64,000 nt of DNA from Clostridium sp. MCC353. GTDB lineage: Bacteria > Bacillota > Clostridia > Lachnospirales > Lachnospiraceae. The notes under the pieces were generated by a model that ran no database searches, had not been told where the DNA came from, and was given only the letters and a program-made list of their open reading frames with translations. The DNA is taken from positions 1 to 64,000 of the forward strand of contig NZ_WQPN01000025.1 of NCBI RefSeq assembly GCF_018785315.1, in the 5' to 3' direction. Below, piece by piece: positions 42,458-52,124 of the stretch (position 1 is its first letter; each line of letters begins with the position of its first letter). Position numbers and translations under genes: made by a program.

Positions 42458-43393
42458 TTGTCCAATAAGCAAACAAAAAAACCATTGCCGGTCCGAATCC
42501 AAAAGGCGGTCCGGAAAGACTGGCAGCTTCTTCTCATGTGTTCGCTGCCTGTCATTTATTTTATTGTATTCCACTATCTCCCTATGTACGGGGTACAGAT
42601 TGCATTTAAAGATTTCTATGCAAGCAAGGGTATATGGGGGAGTGAATGGGTCGGGTTTAAGTATTTCAAACGTTTTTTTGAATCCTATCAGTTTTGGCCT
42701 TTGATCAAAAATACGTTGTCCCTCAGTTTCTTACAGATTCTGATCGGGTTTCCATTTCCAATCATACTGGCAATCCTTTTAAACCAGATGAAAAACCAGC
42801 GGTTCAGAAAGTTCGTCCAGACTGTGACTTACTGTCCGCATTTTATTTCCATCGTAGTACTGACCGGAATGCTGTACATTTTTCTATCGCCCCGTACCGG
42901 ATTAATTAATAATATAATAACATTATTCGGCGGCGATCCGAAATTCTTTTTAGGTGAACCTTCCTGGTTCCGCCCCATATTCGTGCTGTCAGGCGTCTGG
43001 CAGAATGCAGGTTGGAGCGCCATCATCTACATAGCCGCTTTGGCTGGAATCAGCACCGATCTGTACGAAGCGGCCAGAATGGACGGGGCCAACAAATGGC
43101 AGATCATCCGCAATATCGACATTCCGGGGATCATGCCTACCATCACCATGATGCTGATCATGGAAATGGGAAAGGTGATGAACATCGGCTTCCAGAAAGC
43201 ATACCTGATGCAGAACGGATTAAATATATCCGCCAGCGAGATCATACCAACCTACATTTACAAAATCGGCCTGATCGACGCCCAGTACAGCTATTCTGCG
43301 GCCATCAGTTTGTTCAACAACATCATCAATATTATTTTGCTGGTAACCGTCAATAAAATCGCTCAGAAAACCAGCGAAAACAGTCTTTGGTAG
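42458..43393 (+). CDS. ABC transporter permease (LplB/PotB-like)
   Basis: The 311-residue product has six membrane helices and the coupling loop YEAARMDGANKWQIIRNIDIP. The start is TTG at 42458, 8 nt after AGGAGG; a GTG at 42449 lies inside the ribosome site. Subunits of this LplB class work with YtcP- and LplA-type partners, which follow. Substrate probably an oligosaccharide released from the glycan attacked by the neighbouring sulfatases. Confidence 0.92.
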   Translation: MSNKQTKKPLPVRIQKAVRKDWQLLLMCSLPVIYFIVFHYLPMYGVQIAFKDFYASKGIWGSEWVGFKYFKRFFESYQFWPLIKNTLSLSFLQILIGFPFPIILAILLNQMKNQRFRKFVQTVTYCPHFISIVVLTGMLYIFLSPRTGLINNIITLFGGDPKFFLGEPSWFRPIFVLSGVWQNAGWSAIIYIAALAGISTDLYEAARMDGANKWQIIRNIDIPGIMPTITMMLIMEMGKVMNIGFQKAYLMQNGLNISASEIIPTYIYKIGLIDAQYSYSAAISLFNNIINIILLVTVNKIAQKTSENSLW

Positions 43394-43405
43394 GGGGTGG
43401 GACAG

Positions 43406-44302
43406 ATGATAGCAAAACTGAAAATGAAAAGCAAAGGCGACCTCATCTTTGATCTCTTCAACTATACCATGCTGGGCATTATCACCATACTGGTGCTCTA
43501 TCCGCTGTATTTCATCGTAATCGCTTCCTTTTCGGACCCGGATTTCATCAATACGGGACAGGTCGTTTTCTGGCCCAAGGGCTTTAATGTCCTGGGATAT
43601 CAAAAAATATTTGAAGACACCAAGATCTGGCGCGCATATGGAAATACCATTTTCTATACTTTAGTGGGAACCTGCATCAATATCGTGCTCACAATGCTCT
43701 TCGCCTACCCGCTTTCCAGAAAGGATTTCTGCGGGCGAAAGTTTTTAACATTCTTTATGATGTTCACCATGTATTTTCAGGGCGGCCTGATGCCCACCTA
43801 CATACTGATGCAGAATATCCATCTGTATGACACCCCCTGGGTTATGGTCCTGCTGCCGGCAATCAACGTATTTAACGTGATCATCGCAAAGACCAATATC
43901 CAGAACAATATACCTGAGGAGCTGTATGAAGCGGCCGCAATCGACGGATGCAGCCATTTCAAATTCTTCTGTAAGATCGTGATGCCGCTGTCAAAATCCA
44001 TTGTGGCTGTTTTAGTTCTTTATTACGGCGTGGCCCATTGGAATGAATTTATGAACGGTCTGGTCTACCTCAGAGACGAGGGGCTTTATCCCCTTCAGCT
44101 TGTGCTTCGCGGCATTCTGGTTCAAAATCAGGCTTCCGCTGACATGATGGCAGATATCGACAGCATGATGGCACAGCAGAAAGCGGCGGAGTTAATTAAA
44201 TACGGTTTGATTATCGTATCCGCCCTTCCCGTACTGGTTATCTATCCATTCCTGCAGAAATATTTCGCTAAAGGGGTTATGGTGGGAGCTGTTAAGGGAT
44301 GA
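43406..44302 (+). CDS. Carbohydrate ABC transporter permease (YtcP-like)
   Basis: The 298-residue product has six membrane helices and coupling loop YEAAAIDGCSHFKFFCKIVMP; the C-terminus KGVMVGAVKG is typical. The ATG at 43406, 8 nt after AGGGGG, is chosen over a GTG inside the ribosome site. It is the second gene of the operon. Confidence 0.93.
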   Translation: MIAKLKMKSKGDLIFDLFNYTMLGIITILVLYPLYFIVIASFSDPDFINTGQVVFWPKGFNVLGYQKIFEDTKIWRAYGNTIFYTLVGTCINIVLTMLFAYPLSRKDFCGRKFLTFFMMFTMYFQGGLMPTYILMQNIHLYDTPWVMVLLPAINVFNVIIAKTNIQNNIPEELYEAAAIDGCSHFKFFCKIVMPLSKSIVAVLVLYYGVAHWNEFMNGLVYLRDEGLYPLQLVLRGILVQNQASADMMADIDSMMAQQKAAELIKYGLIIVSALPVLVIYPFLQKYFAKGVMVGAVKG

Positions 44303-44373
44303 CGGATTGAATATCGGTTTTAATGTTTGGCTCTAATACAAACAAGCTATATAATGAATAAGGAGGACGTATC

Positions 44374-46050
44374 ATGAAACAAAACAAGAAACGAATTTTA
44401 AGCGCGGCGATGGCGGCAGCCATGACAGCCGGAATGATGACTGCCTGCGTACCGCAGAAAACCACACAGGCAACCGCAGCATCCACTGCCACTACGGCTG
44501 CCCAAACCGAGGCTCAGGGCGGGTCTTCAGGGGAAAGCTCCGCTGCCGCCGAAAAAGGGCTGTTTAACGCGGCCGGACTCCCCATCGTCAATGAACCGGT
44601 CACTTACGAAATGGCCGCAAAGTCAAGGCACAACAAGAACTTCTCGGAGCTGGAATTCTTCCAAAAGCTGGAGGAAAACACCGGAGTACATATTGAATGG
44701 AACATGAGCTCTGAGGACGGATGGAAAGAGAAAAAAGGGCTTCTGTTCGCAGGCGAGCTGCCGGATGCATTTTACGGCCAGGCTATTTTAACAGATGTTG
44801 ACGTGATTAAATACGGCTCCCAGGGCATGCTGATCCCCTTAAATGATCTGATCGACCAGTACGCCCCCAATGTAAAACACCTTTTGGAAAGCAACGATGA
44901 GTACCGCAAACAGCTTACCGCCCCGGACGGCAATATTTACAGCCTGCCTTCCCTGACCGAACTCTCACCCACCACTCATGACAAACTCTTCATCAACAAA
45001 GTGTGGCTGGATAAGCTTGGCCTGAAAGCGCCGGAAACCCTGGATGAATTCAGAGATGTTTTAATCGCGTTCCGGGACAATGACATGAACGGCGACGGAC
45101 GTACCGACGATGAGATCCCGTTCACATTTCTCTACAACAGAAAAGAAAACGGCCTGTTCTCTTTATTCGGAAGTTTCGGACAGCTTGACAAACTGGATCA
45201 TTTTATTGTAAAAGACGGCAAAGTCATCTATACGGCAATCACAGAACCGTATAAAGAAGCCATTGAATATTTTAATGGACTGTACAAAGAGCAGTTGGTG
45301 GACAAAGAGGGCTTCACCCATGATTTCAATGTGTTCACAGCCAAAATCAAAGCGCCTGAGAAAAATATCGGTTCCTTCATGGCCTGGAGCCTTTCCTCCA
45401 GCGCCGGAGCAAACAAGGATGATTTCATCCCCCTGGCGCCGCTTAAAGGGGCGGACGGCAAACAGATTTGGAACACATATACCTCTGCCATCAACTCAAA
45501 AGGTTCCTTTGCCATCACCAATAAAGCCCAGAACCCGGAAGTTCTGATGCGCTGGATCGACCTTCATTTTGACCCTGAAACCTCCCTTCAGATCGACCAG
45601 GGATTGTTTGGACGCACACTGGAAAAGAGAGAGGACGGCACCTATCACTATCTGCCGGTACCGGATGGCAAAACATTTACAGAAATGATCCACGACTACT
45701 CACCAGGCGTTAACAGCGTCGGCGCAGTCACCATGGATATCGCTTCCAAGCTGGAACTGAATGCGAACCTTCAGGAGAGAAAAGAACTGGATGAATTCTT
45801 CGCACCATACAACGTGCCCGCCGAAGAAGTGTTCCCAAGCGTTTACTTCACCATGGAAGAAGTGGAACAGATTTCTGCCCTGGAAACAGACATTAAGGCT
45901 TATGTGGATCAGTGCTATGCAAACTGGATTGTAAACGGAGGCATTGACACTGAGTGGGACGGATATTTGAAGAAGCTGGATCAGATGCATATTCAGGACT
46001 ATATCGGCATCTATCAGACAGCATATGACCGTTATCAGTCGCTGGAATAA
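44374..46050 (+). CDS. Extracellular solute-binding lipoprotein (LplA-like)
   Basis: The 558-residue product is the receptor for the LplB/YtcP permeases. Its lipoprotein signal ends M-T-A-C25, followed by a Thr/Ala/Gln-rich linker. A calcium-loop-like DNDMNGDGRTDDE (about 232-244) is common in this large receptor class. The operon continues across a 36-nt palindrome (46067-46102) into the double sulfatase; such a hairpin can raise receptor levels over downstream genes. Confidence 0.93.
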   Translation: MKQNKKRILSAAMAAAMTAGMMTACVPQKTTQATAASTATTAAQTEAQGGSSGESSAAAEKGLFNAAGLPIVNEPVTYEMAAKSRHNKNFSELEFFQKLEENTGVHIEWNMSSEDGWKEKKGLLFAGELPDAFYGQAILTDVDVIKYGSQGMLIPLNDLIDQYAPNVKHLLESNDEYRKQLTAPDGNIYSLPSLTELSPTTHDKLFINKVWLDKLGLKAPETLDEFRDVLIAFRDNDMNGDGRTDDEIPFTFLYNRKENGLFSLFGSFGQLDKLDHFIVKDGKVIYTAITEPYKEAIEYFNGLYKEQLVDKEGFTHDFNVFTAKIKAPEKNIGSFMAWSLSSSAGANKDDFIPLAPLKGADGKQIWNTYTSAINSKGSFAITNKAQNPEVLMRWIDLHFDPETSLQIDQGLFGRTLEKREDGTYHYLPVPDGKTFTEMIHDYSPGVNSVGAVTMDIASKLELNANLQERKELDEFFAPYNVPAEEVFPSVYFTMEEVEQISALETDIKAYVDQCYANWIVNGGIDTEWDGYLKKLDQMHIQDYIGIYQTAYDRYQSLE

Positions 46051-46066
46051 TGGCTGATTTAAAGTA

Positions 46067-46102
46067 AAGGGTGAAGGCATTTTCGAAAATGCCTTCACCC
46101 TT
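46067..46102. repeat. 36-nt interspersed palindrome, copy 4
   Basis: AAGGGTGAAGG-CATTTTCGAAAATG-CCTTCACCCTT, a perfect palindrome 16 nt after the receptor stop codon and followed by TTGATGTTAAA, as in copy 1. No long-hairpin element accompanies this copy. Confidence 0.85.
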
Positions 46103-46166
46103 GATGTTAAAACCACTCAACCCTATAATCACAACAACCGCCGTGACCGGCAGAATGAGAGAATCT

Positions 46167-48971
46167 ATGAAACAAAATCTGGTATTTATCATGACAGACC
46201 AGCAGCGTGCCGATACCTTGGGAATGATATCCGGCGGCAGGGAAGTGACGCCCAGCCTGAACCGTCTCTCTGACGAGAGCACCGTATTCCGGCAGGCCTA
46301 TAACGCCTGCCCTCTGTGCGTCCCCGCCAGAACCGCCCTCGCCACTGGCATCAATCCCATCAAAAATGGCATGATGCTCAACGATTTACCCGGAAAATAC
46401 GCAAAAAATCACCAAACCATCCATCAAATGCTTTACAACGCAGGATACGAAGTCGCCCACATCGGAGTGAACCATATCAGCGTTAAACCGCCCCTGAAGG
46501 ATTCCATTCCCTTCGCCGCCTGGGAGGATGACCACACTTATGCCGCCTATGCAGAAGCGAAAGGTCTGGATATCAAACGGAAAGACACGGATTCCGTTGT
46601 AATCGACGAACTGGCGGACGGAACATACGAAAAGCACCGCTATTCCAACGCCCGCACCTCAATCTGGCCCTATGACTTGAAAGACTTCAAGGACGTATGG
46701 TTTGCGGATAAAGCGGTCAGTTACTTAAAACAGCCCCACGCCAAACCTTTCGCCCTGTTTTTATACATGTGGGCCCCTCATCCGCCTTTAATTGTGCCAA
46801 AGGAATACTGGGATTTGTTTGATGAAGACCAAATCCAGCTTCCTCCGGGCACCGGCGAACCCTCCTGCGGCGAACCGCTAAACCGCAGAAAAGGCGCGGC
46901 CGCGCAGCTTGGCAGTTATCCGCCGGAACACGGCTGGAAAGAGGGCTGGCACGCCCATCTCTCCCTATCCTCGTTATGCGACGCTCAAATCGGGCGGATC
47001 AGAGACACCCTAAAACAGCAGGGCTTATCTGAAAATACCGTGATGGTATTCACAACTGATCACGGCGAACACATGGGCCAGCACAGCATGTATCAGAAAA
47101 TGGAACTGTACGAATCCGCGGTCCGCGTGCCTGCCATCTTCCACGTTCCAGGTACAAAAAGCCGCCTTTTTTCAACTCCCGTGTCCCATCTGGACTTCGT
47201 GCCCACCCTGGGCGGCCTGCTGGGGTTTGAAACATCCAATGATCTGGACGGCCATTCGTTAAAGGAAAGCATAATAAATGGAACGGAACCGGAGGAACGC
47301 CCAATATTCAGCGTATACTGCGGAAACCACCAGTTCGGGGATATGCGCCGCATGATCGTAAAGGACGGGTACAAATATATCTATGATAATGTATCCGAAG
47401 AATTGTACGATTTAAATGCCGACCCCCACGAAAGAACCAACCTCTGCCTGGACGAACGATACAAAGAAACCTCCGGCCGTCTCTATCAGGAGCTGAAGGA
47501 ATGGGCCCAAAAGCAAAACGACCCATTTTTCCGGGAAATGAAAGGGAAAAAGAAAAACCTCCTGTTCGTCTTTGCCGATCAGTGGCGCAGGGACGCGGTG
47601 GGATTCGCGGGTAAGGACCCGGTAAAAACTCCGAATATGGACGCATTTGCCAGAAATTCCGTATACTGCACTGATGCAGTCAGCACCTTCCCCCTCTGCT
47701 CCCCTCACCGGGCCAGCCTTTTGACAGGCAGACATCCGCTGAACACCGGAGTATTTACCAACTGTAAAACCGACCTGTCCATGGGCTTAAAGGAGGAAGA
47801 AATCTGTATCGGCGATGTGCTGAAAGCAAACGGCTACCATACCGGATACATCGGCAAATGGCACCTGGACGAACCGGACCAGAATAAATCGCCCCACCCG
47901 GAATCAGGCGCAGTGAACTGGGACGCCTATACTCCGCCAGGACCAAAACGTCACGGTTTTGACTTCTGGTATTCTTACGGGGCCTGCGACCAGCATCTGT
48001 CCCCCCACTACTGGAAGGACACTCCGGAGCAGATCAAGGTAAATACCTGGTCACCCGAGCATGAGGCAGATATTGCCATCGACTATTTAAAGAACCAGAC
48101 CGGAAATGAACCCTTTGCCTTGTTCATTTCCTGGAATCCGCCTCACAGCCCCTATGAACTGGTTCCCAAACGTTACCTGGATTTATATCAGGAAGAAGAC
48201 ATCCCTTTAAAGGAAAATGTAGACCTGGCCAACATCCATCATCACACCTACGAACCGGCCTGTTATACAAAAGAAGAGCTGATTCAGATCACCAAAGAAT
48301 ATTACGCAGCGGTTTCCGGCCTGGACGATCAGTTCGGACGCCTGATCGAAACGTTAAAGGAACAGGGAATCTACGATGACACCCTGATTGTACTGTCCGC
48401 GGATCACGGCGATATGATGGGCTCCCATGGCCTGATGGCAAAACACGTGTGGTTTGAAGAATCCATCGGCATCCCGCTGATCGCAGGAGGGGCCGGTTTA
48501 TCCCCCGCCGTCTGCCATACCCTGATCGGAAGTCCGGATTTTATGCCCACACTCCTGGGCCTGATGGATCTTCCCATTCCAAAAACGGTTGAAGGCACGG
48601 ACTGTTCGGCAGACATCAAAGGCATTCCGGCTCATCCGGATAAAGTCTGTTTTTTGGCGGCATGTCCGGGCCGGGACGTATTCCTCAAAGCATTCCGGGA
48701 GGCCGGTAAAAATCCATTGGATTTTGGCTGGCGGGGAATCCGCACCTCACGCTATGTCTATATCGCGGAAGCAGGATACGACACCACGCCCCACATGAAA
48801 CGGCTGCTCTATGACCTGAAAGAAGACCCCTTGGAAATGAATCCGGCCCTCATTGCATCTCCTTCCAGCCATCCCATAGCGGGATCTCTGGAAAAAATGC
48901 TTATTTCCTGGCTCAAAGAACAGAATGACGGTTTCCTCACTCATATGGAATCCGCTGAGAATCAAGAATAG
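46167..48971 (+). CDS. Tandem double sulfatase (two complete sulfatase domains in one ORF)
   Basis: The 934-residue frame encodes two full sulfatases joined with no linker. The first (1-457) has NLVFIMTDQQ, C51-V-P-A-R55 and TTDHGEHMGQHS; the second (458-934) has NLLFVFADQW, C511-S-P-H-R515, YIGKWHL (K564) and SADHGDMMGSHG. Both have the Cys that becomes formylglycine. The first lacks the usual G-K-x-H lysine (IGVNH, V101). At the junction the second domain has its own ATG (47538, in ATGA). No signal peptide. The start at 46167 has only weak GAGAG upstream; the earlier frame would begin in the palindrome. Confidence 0.88.
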   Translation: MKQNLVFIMTDQQRADTLGMISGGREVTPSLNRLSDESTVFRQAYNACPLCVPARTALATGINPIKNGMMLNDLPGKYAKNHQTIHQMLYNAGYEVAHIGVNHISVKPPLKDSIPFAAWEDDHTYAAYAEAKGLDIKRKDTDSVVIDELADGTYEKHRYSNARTSIWPYDLKDFKDVWFADKAVSYLKQPHAKPFALFLYMWAPHPPLIVPKEYWDLFDEDQIQLPPGTGEPSCGEPLNRRKGAAAQLGSYPPEHGWKEGWHAHLSLSSLCDAQIGRIRDTLKQQGLSENTVMVFTTDHGEHMGQHSMYQKMELYESAVRVPAIFHVPGTKSRLFSTPVSHLDFVPTLGGLLGFETSNDLDGHSLKESIINGTEPEERPIFSVYCGNHQFGDMRRMIVKDGYKYIYDNVSEELYDLNADPHERTNLCLDERYKETSGRLYQELKEWAQKQNDPFFREMKGKKKNLLFVFADQWRRDAVGFAGKDPVKTPNMDAFARNSVYCTDAVSTFPLCSPHRASLLTGRHPLNTGVFTNCKTDLSMGLKEEEICIGDVLKANGYHTGYIGKWHLDEPDQNKSPHPESGAVNWDAYTPPGPKRHGFDFWYSYGACDQHLSPHYWKDTPEQIKVNTWSPEHEADIAIDYLKNQTGNEPFALFISWNPPHSPYELVPKRYLDLYQEEDIPLKENVDLANIHHHTYEPACYTKEELIQITKEYYAAVSGLDDQFGRLIETLKEQGIYDDTLIVLSADHGDMMGSHGLMAKHVWFEESIGIPLIAGGAGLSPAVCHTLIGSPDFMPTLLGLMDLPIPKTVEGTDCSADIKGIPAHPDKVCFLAACPGRDVFLKAFREAGKNPLDFGWRGIRTSRYVYIAEAGYDTTPHMKRLLYDLKEDPLEMNPALIASPSSHPIAGSLEKMLISWLKEQNDGFLTHMESAENQE

Positions 48972-48989
48972 ATAGGAAGATAGGAAAAT

Positions 48990-50135
48990 ATGAAATCATA
49001 CGAAAACGTTAATGCGGTAATTACAGAAGCTAAACTATATTTGTATCAGATAAACGCAACGAAAAAGTTCAGTTTCGGCACCTGGACCAGCAGACAGCAT
49101 GTATTTATAGCAGTAAAAGCCGGAAATGAAACCGGCTGCGGGGAAAACATCATCTCCGTCAACCGGCCGGATGTCTCTCTTGAAACCTGGAGCCGCTGGC
49201 TTCAGGAACTGGTTGGAAAGCCGGTCGGAGAGGCCATCACTTACCTGAGAGATCACAGAGACGCATGGGAAGACCGGATGACAGAGATGACAGAAATGTC
49301 CCTGATCGATCTTTGGGGAAAATTAACCAAAGAAAACGCCCTGGACTTACTGGAACTTCCAGGCAGAGAGCCGGTATACGGGGTCTATGTTATCCTCAGC
49401 GATGACCTGGATTTTGTGGATGAGAAAGTCCGCTACGCAATTTCCTGTGGAAAAGCCAGATATATTAAGGTAAAACTTTTTGGCAGGGAGGAATTGGACT
49501 GCCAGGTGATTAAAACTGTGAGAAAACACCTGTCCCGCCGGGAAACTTATCTGATCGGCGACGTAAACTGCGGCTACCGGCCGGAGGGTACAAAAAAAGA
49601 ACTGGATGAAATCATTACGAGCATGGAACGCTTATACGAAGCCGGTCTGGACGCCTGTGAAGATCCCGCGTTCTTAACCCGGGACGAATGGGTGAAACTC
49701 CAAAGCAGCGTCCATCCCCTGTCCCTGATTCCCGACTATCCCATGAGGCCGTCGCGGAAAGCCCGGGAAACCATAGTGAGCGGAATGGGCGATATCTACA
49801 ACATCCACCCGGGCTGCTCCGCTTCCATCATAGACGCCGTGGCCCTTGCAGAGAAAATTAAAGCTCTGGGTTCCATCCTCTTCATCGGAGACGACAGCCT
49901 GGTGGGGCCTGGCTGCACCATATGGCAGCAATTGGCCGTCGGCCTTTCCGCTGGATGGGTAGAAGCGACGGAAAAAGAAGCAGAATCGGACTTTTACTAC
50001 GACTCCATTTTAAAAATCCCTACAAACAGCCAGAAAAACCCTATCGGGCCCGACAGAAGCGGCTATGGATTTGGTATTTATCTGGACGAACAGAAGCTTG
50101 AGGCGGCAGCGGACCGCGTGGCAGTGATAGACTGA
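48990..50135 (+). CDS. Enolase-superfamily protein (mandelate racemase/acid-sugar dehydratase-like)
   Basis: The 381-residue product has an N-terminal capping domain and a C-terminal barrel. YIKVKLFG (about 150-157) carries the K-x-K base, GDVNCGY (about 189) and EDPAF (about 226) supply metal ligands, and FIGDDS (about 292) lies on a later strand. The family dehydrates or racemises sugar acids through an enolate. It follows the double sulfatase by 18 nt and likely handles an acid sugar from the same glycan. A 10-nt direct repeat (ACCGCGTGGC) spans its end. Confidence 0.88.
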   Translation: MKSYENVNAVITEAKLYLYQINATKKFSFGTWTSRQHVFIAVKAGNETGCGENIISVNRPDVSLETWSRWLQELVGKPVGEAITYLRDHRDAWEDRMTEMTEMSLIDLWGKLTKENALDLLELPGREPVYGVYVILSDDLDFVDEKVRYAISCGKARYIKVKLFGREELDCQVIKTVRKHLSRRETYLIGDVNCGYRPEGTKKELDEIITSMERLYEAGLDACEDPAFLTRDEWVKLQSSVHPLSLIPDYPMRPSRKARETIVSGMGDIYNIHPGCSASIIDAVALAEKIKALGSILFIGDDSLVGPGCTIWQQLAVGLSAGWVEATEKEAESDFYYDSILKIPTNSQKNPIGPDRSGYGFGIYLDEQKLEAAADRVAVID

Positions 50136-50178
50136 GGAACCGCGTGGCTCTATCGTTCGATAGTTACATGAATGACGT

Positions 50179-50227
50179 GGGGAATAACAGTGAGGAGTTT
50201 CACTGTTATTCCTCACTGCCATTCCCC
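50179..50227. terminator. Hairpin between converging enolase-family and GH51 genes
   Basis: AATAACAGTGA and TCACTGTTATT form an 11-bp stem (50183-50210), with outer GGGGAAT/ATTCCCC. It may serve both converging genes and overlaps the GH51 C-terminal codons; no T tract. The preceding ATGACGTGGGGA matches the flank of palindrome copy 1. Confidence 0.45.
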
Positions 50228-52110
50228 ATTTCAATCTGCACAATAGAACGTTTCGGCACTGCCAAAGTTTCAGAATCCCCCGCAATAGTCTCCTCGATAA
50301 ACTTATATCCATGTAAAATCTCAGTCCCCCTCAGCACCTCTCTCTTTTCAGCGCCGGAGACAGCAATCCCCTCAAATTTAACTTCCATATCAGAATCATA
50401 ATCAGTATTAATCAGCGTTATCACTGTCTTATCTTCATTTTCCGATACCAGGCAGTGCAGGCTGCTGTCGGTGGTTTCAGAAACCAGGAGCCGGTTTCCC
50501 CGGTGCGCCTTCATCAGTTTAAATACCTGGCCATTTGCCGTTAACTCCGCATGGCCTGGATAGACATTGACCGCGCCTTCATTAACCGGCTGAAAATACA
50601 TGGCCATCATCATTTTATAAGCGTCCTGCTTCCGGCAGAACATTTCCAGCATAAGGGCTGTGTACAAGCCCTCCAGCACACAGGGATCGTGATACCAGGT
50701 AAAATAAAGGTTCCACTCATCAAATGCAATTTTGACCTTTTTCATCTCCTCAGTTCCTGAATCCATCTTCTCCCGCAAATGCTTCAGATCGCCGGCACAA
50801 TGCTGCGGCGCCTGCAAAACCGCTTTCCAGCACTCCCTCAGGCCGGATTCAGTGATAAAATCCATTCCGCTTTCAAAAAGCCGGGGAAGATAATAGTGGT
50901 ATGAAATATAATCGATCACAGGGGCCAGGCGGGGCAGGCTTTCCTTTACCCATAGGCCGGAATCATGCTCCGGCGAATAGGCCCCCGAAGCGAATAGTAT
51001 AATTGTGTCATCTGCTTCCTTCATTTTTTCCGCGCACAGCAGCGCCTTTTCACTATATTCCTTTGGCGTATTGGGGCCTTCCATGTGTCCCAGGCCGAAT
51101 TCATTTCCCAAAGACCAGAATTTCACATTGTACGGTTCCCGATTTCCTCTTTCACAGCGTTTTTGGCCCCAAACGGTCTCTTCACTTCCATTGCAGTATT
51201 CCACAAATTCCCCGCTCTCTTTTGGGCTGTCCCAGGCCAGATTGATCGTTATATAGGGCTGGGCGCCTATCTCCCGGCAGAGGGCTATAAAATCATCGAC
51301 ACCCATTTCATGGAAATCAAACCCGCCTGTATGCGGATGAGTTTCAACTGACCGGTAGGACAACAGAGCCCCCCTTTCATCTACATCGAGAAGGCCGTCT
51401 TTCCACCTGTATTCTCCGGCAAAATTGCCGCCGGGCCACCGGAGTACGGTCACTCCCATTTCTTTTAGCAGTTCCACAACATCCCGCCTCATACCGTGAA
51501 AATTGTCCTCCGGAAGCATTGATACAACTCCTGCCTTAACCTCGCCTTTGGAAGAAAAGACCAGTTCCAGACGGGCATTCGCGTCACTTTCCTCTGCTTT
51601 GAAACAAAAACCGGTTTTTTCCCATCTTCCCTGCTCCGGCAATACCTCATGGTAAGCATAGACTGTTTCTCTGCTGCCGCTGATTATTCTGATGCGGCAG
51701 GGGAACCGGTTTTCACCTCTGCATTTAATCACTGCACTAACTTTATAATATTTCCCCTTTTCCAGATAAATGCCGTCCTGCCCAATTCCCGCTTCCATGC
51801 CTTCAAAAGGATTCTGTATTATCAGGGAATTGCATTCATTTCTTCGGACGCCGGAATCATTTACATGGCGGACATAGGAGTCCATTCTGTCCAGCGTCAT
51901 ATAGACTTCCTTTCGGCCAATCCTGTACCACTGATCCGCCACACCGGTACGGCACGCCGGTTTTCCCGCGAATTTTCTGTTCCTGATCATCTGGGCGCTC
52001 AGCCCATGATACATGCAGCTTCTGGTATGTTCCAGATTATGCGCAAAAAGATTTGGCTGGATGACCGTTTCCCCTGCACGGCCAATTTTCACTGTTACGC
52101 TATTCTTCAT
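50206..52110 (-). CDS. Alpha-L-arabinofuranosidase (GH51 family)
   Basis: This enzyme removes arabinofuranosyl side chains from arabinan, arabinoxylan or related oligosaccharides. The 634-residue product has VLRWPGGNFAGEYRWKDG (about 219-236), the acid/base segment WSLGNEFG and the nucleophile segment KIAFDEWNLY, in the order expected for GH51. It has no signal peptide. It is the last gene of permease-permease-receptor order reversed on the minus strand (receptor, permease, permease, GH51), 14 nt behind the permease. Other furanosides are possible. Confidence 0.9.
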   Translation of the reverse strand: MKNSVTVKIGRAGETVIQPNLFAHNLEHTRSCMYHGLSAQMIRNRKFAGKPACRTGVADQWYRIGRKEVYMTLDRMDSYVRHVNDSGVRRNECNSLIIQNPFEGMEAGIGQDGIYLEKGKYYKVSAVIKCRGENRFPCRIRIISGSRETVYAYHEVLPEQGRWEKTGFCFKAEESDANARLELVFSSKGEVKAGVVSMLPEDNFHGMRRDVVELLKEMGVTVLRWPGGNFAGEYRWKDGLLDVDERGALLSYRSVETHPHTGGFDFHEMGVDDFIALCREIGAQPYITINLAWDSPKESGEFVEYCNGSEETVWGQKRCERGNREPYNVKFWSLGNEFGLGHMEGPNTPKEYSEKALLCAEKMKEADDTIILFASGAYSPEHDSGLWVKESLPRLAPVIDYISYHYYLPRLFESGMDFITESGLRECWKAVLQAPQHCAGDLKHLREKMDSGTEEMKKVKIAFDEWNLYFTWYHDPCVLEGLYTALMLEMFCRKQDAYKMMMAMYFQPVNEGAVNVYPGHAELTANGQVFKLMKAHRGNRLLVSETTDSSLHCLVSENEDKTVITLINTDYDSDMEVKFEGIAVSGAEKREVLRGTEILHGYKFIEETIAGDSETLAVPKRSIVQIEMGNGSEE

Positions 52111-52124
52111 TATTTTTCCTCCAT

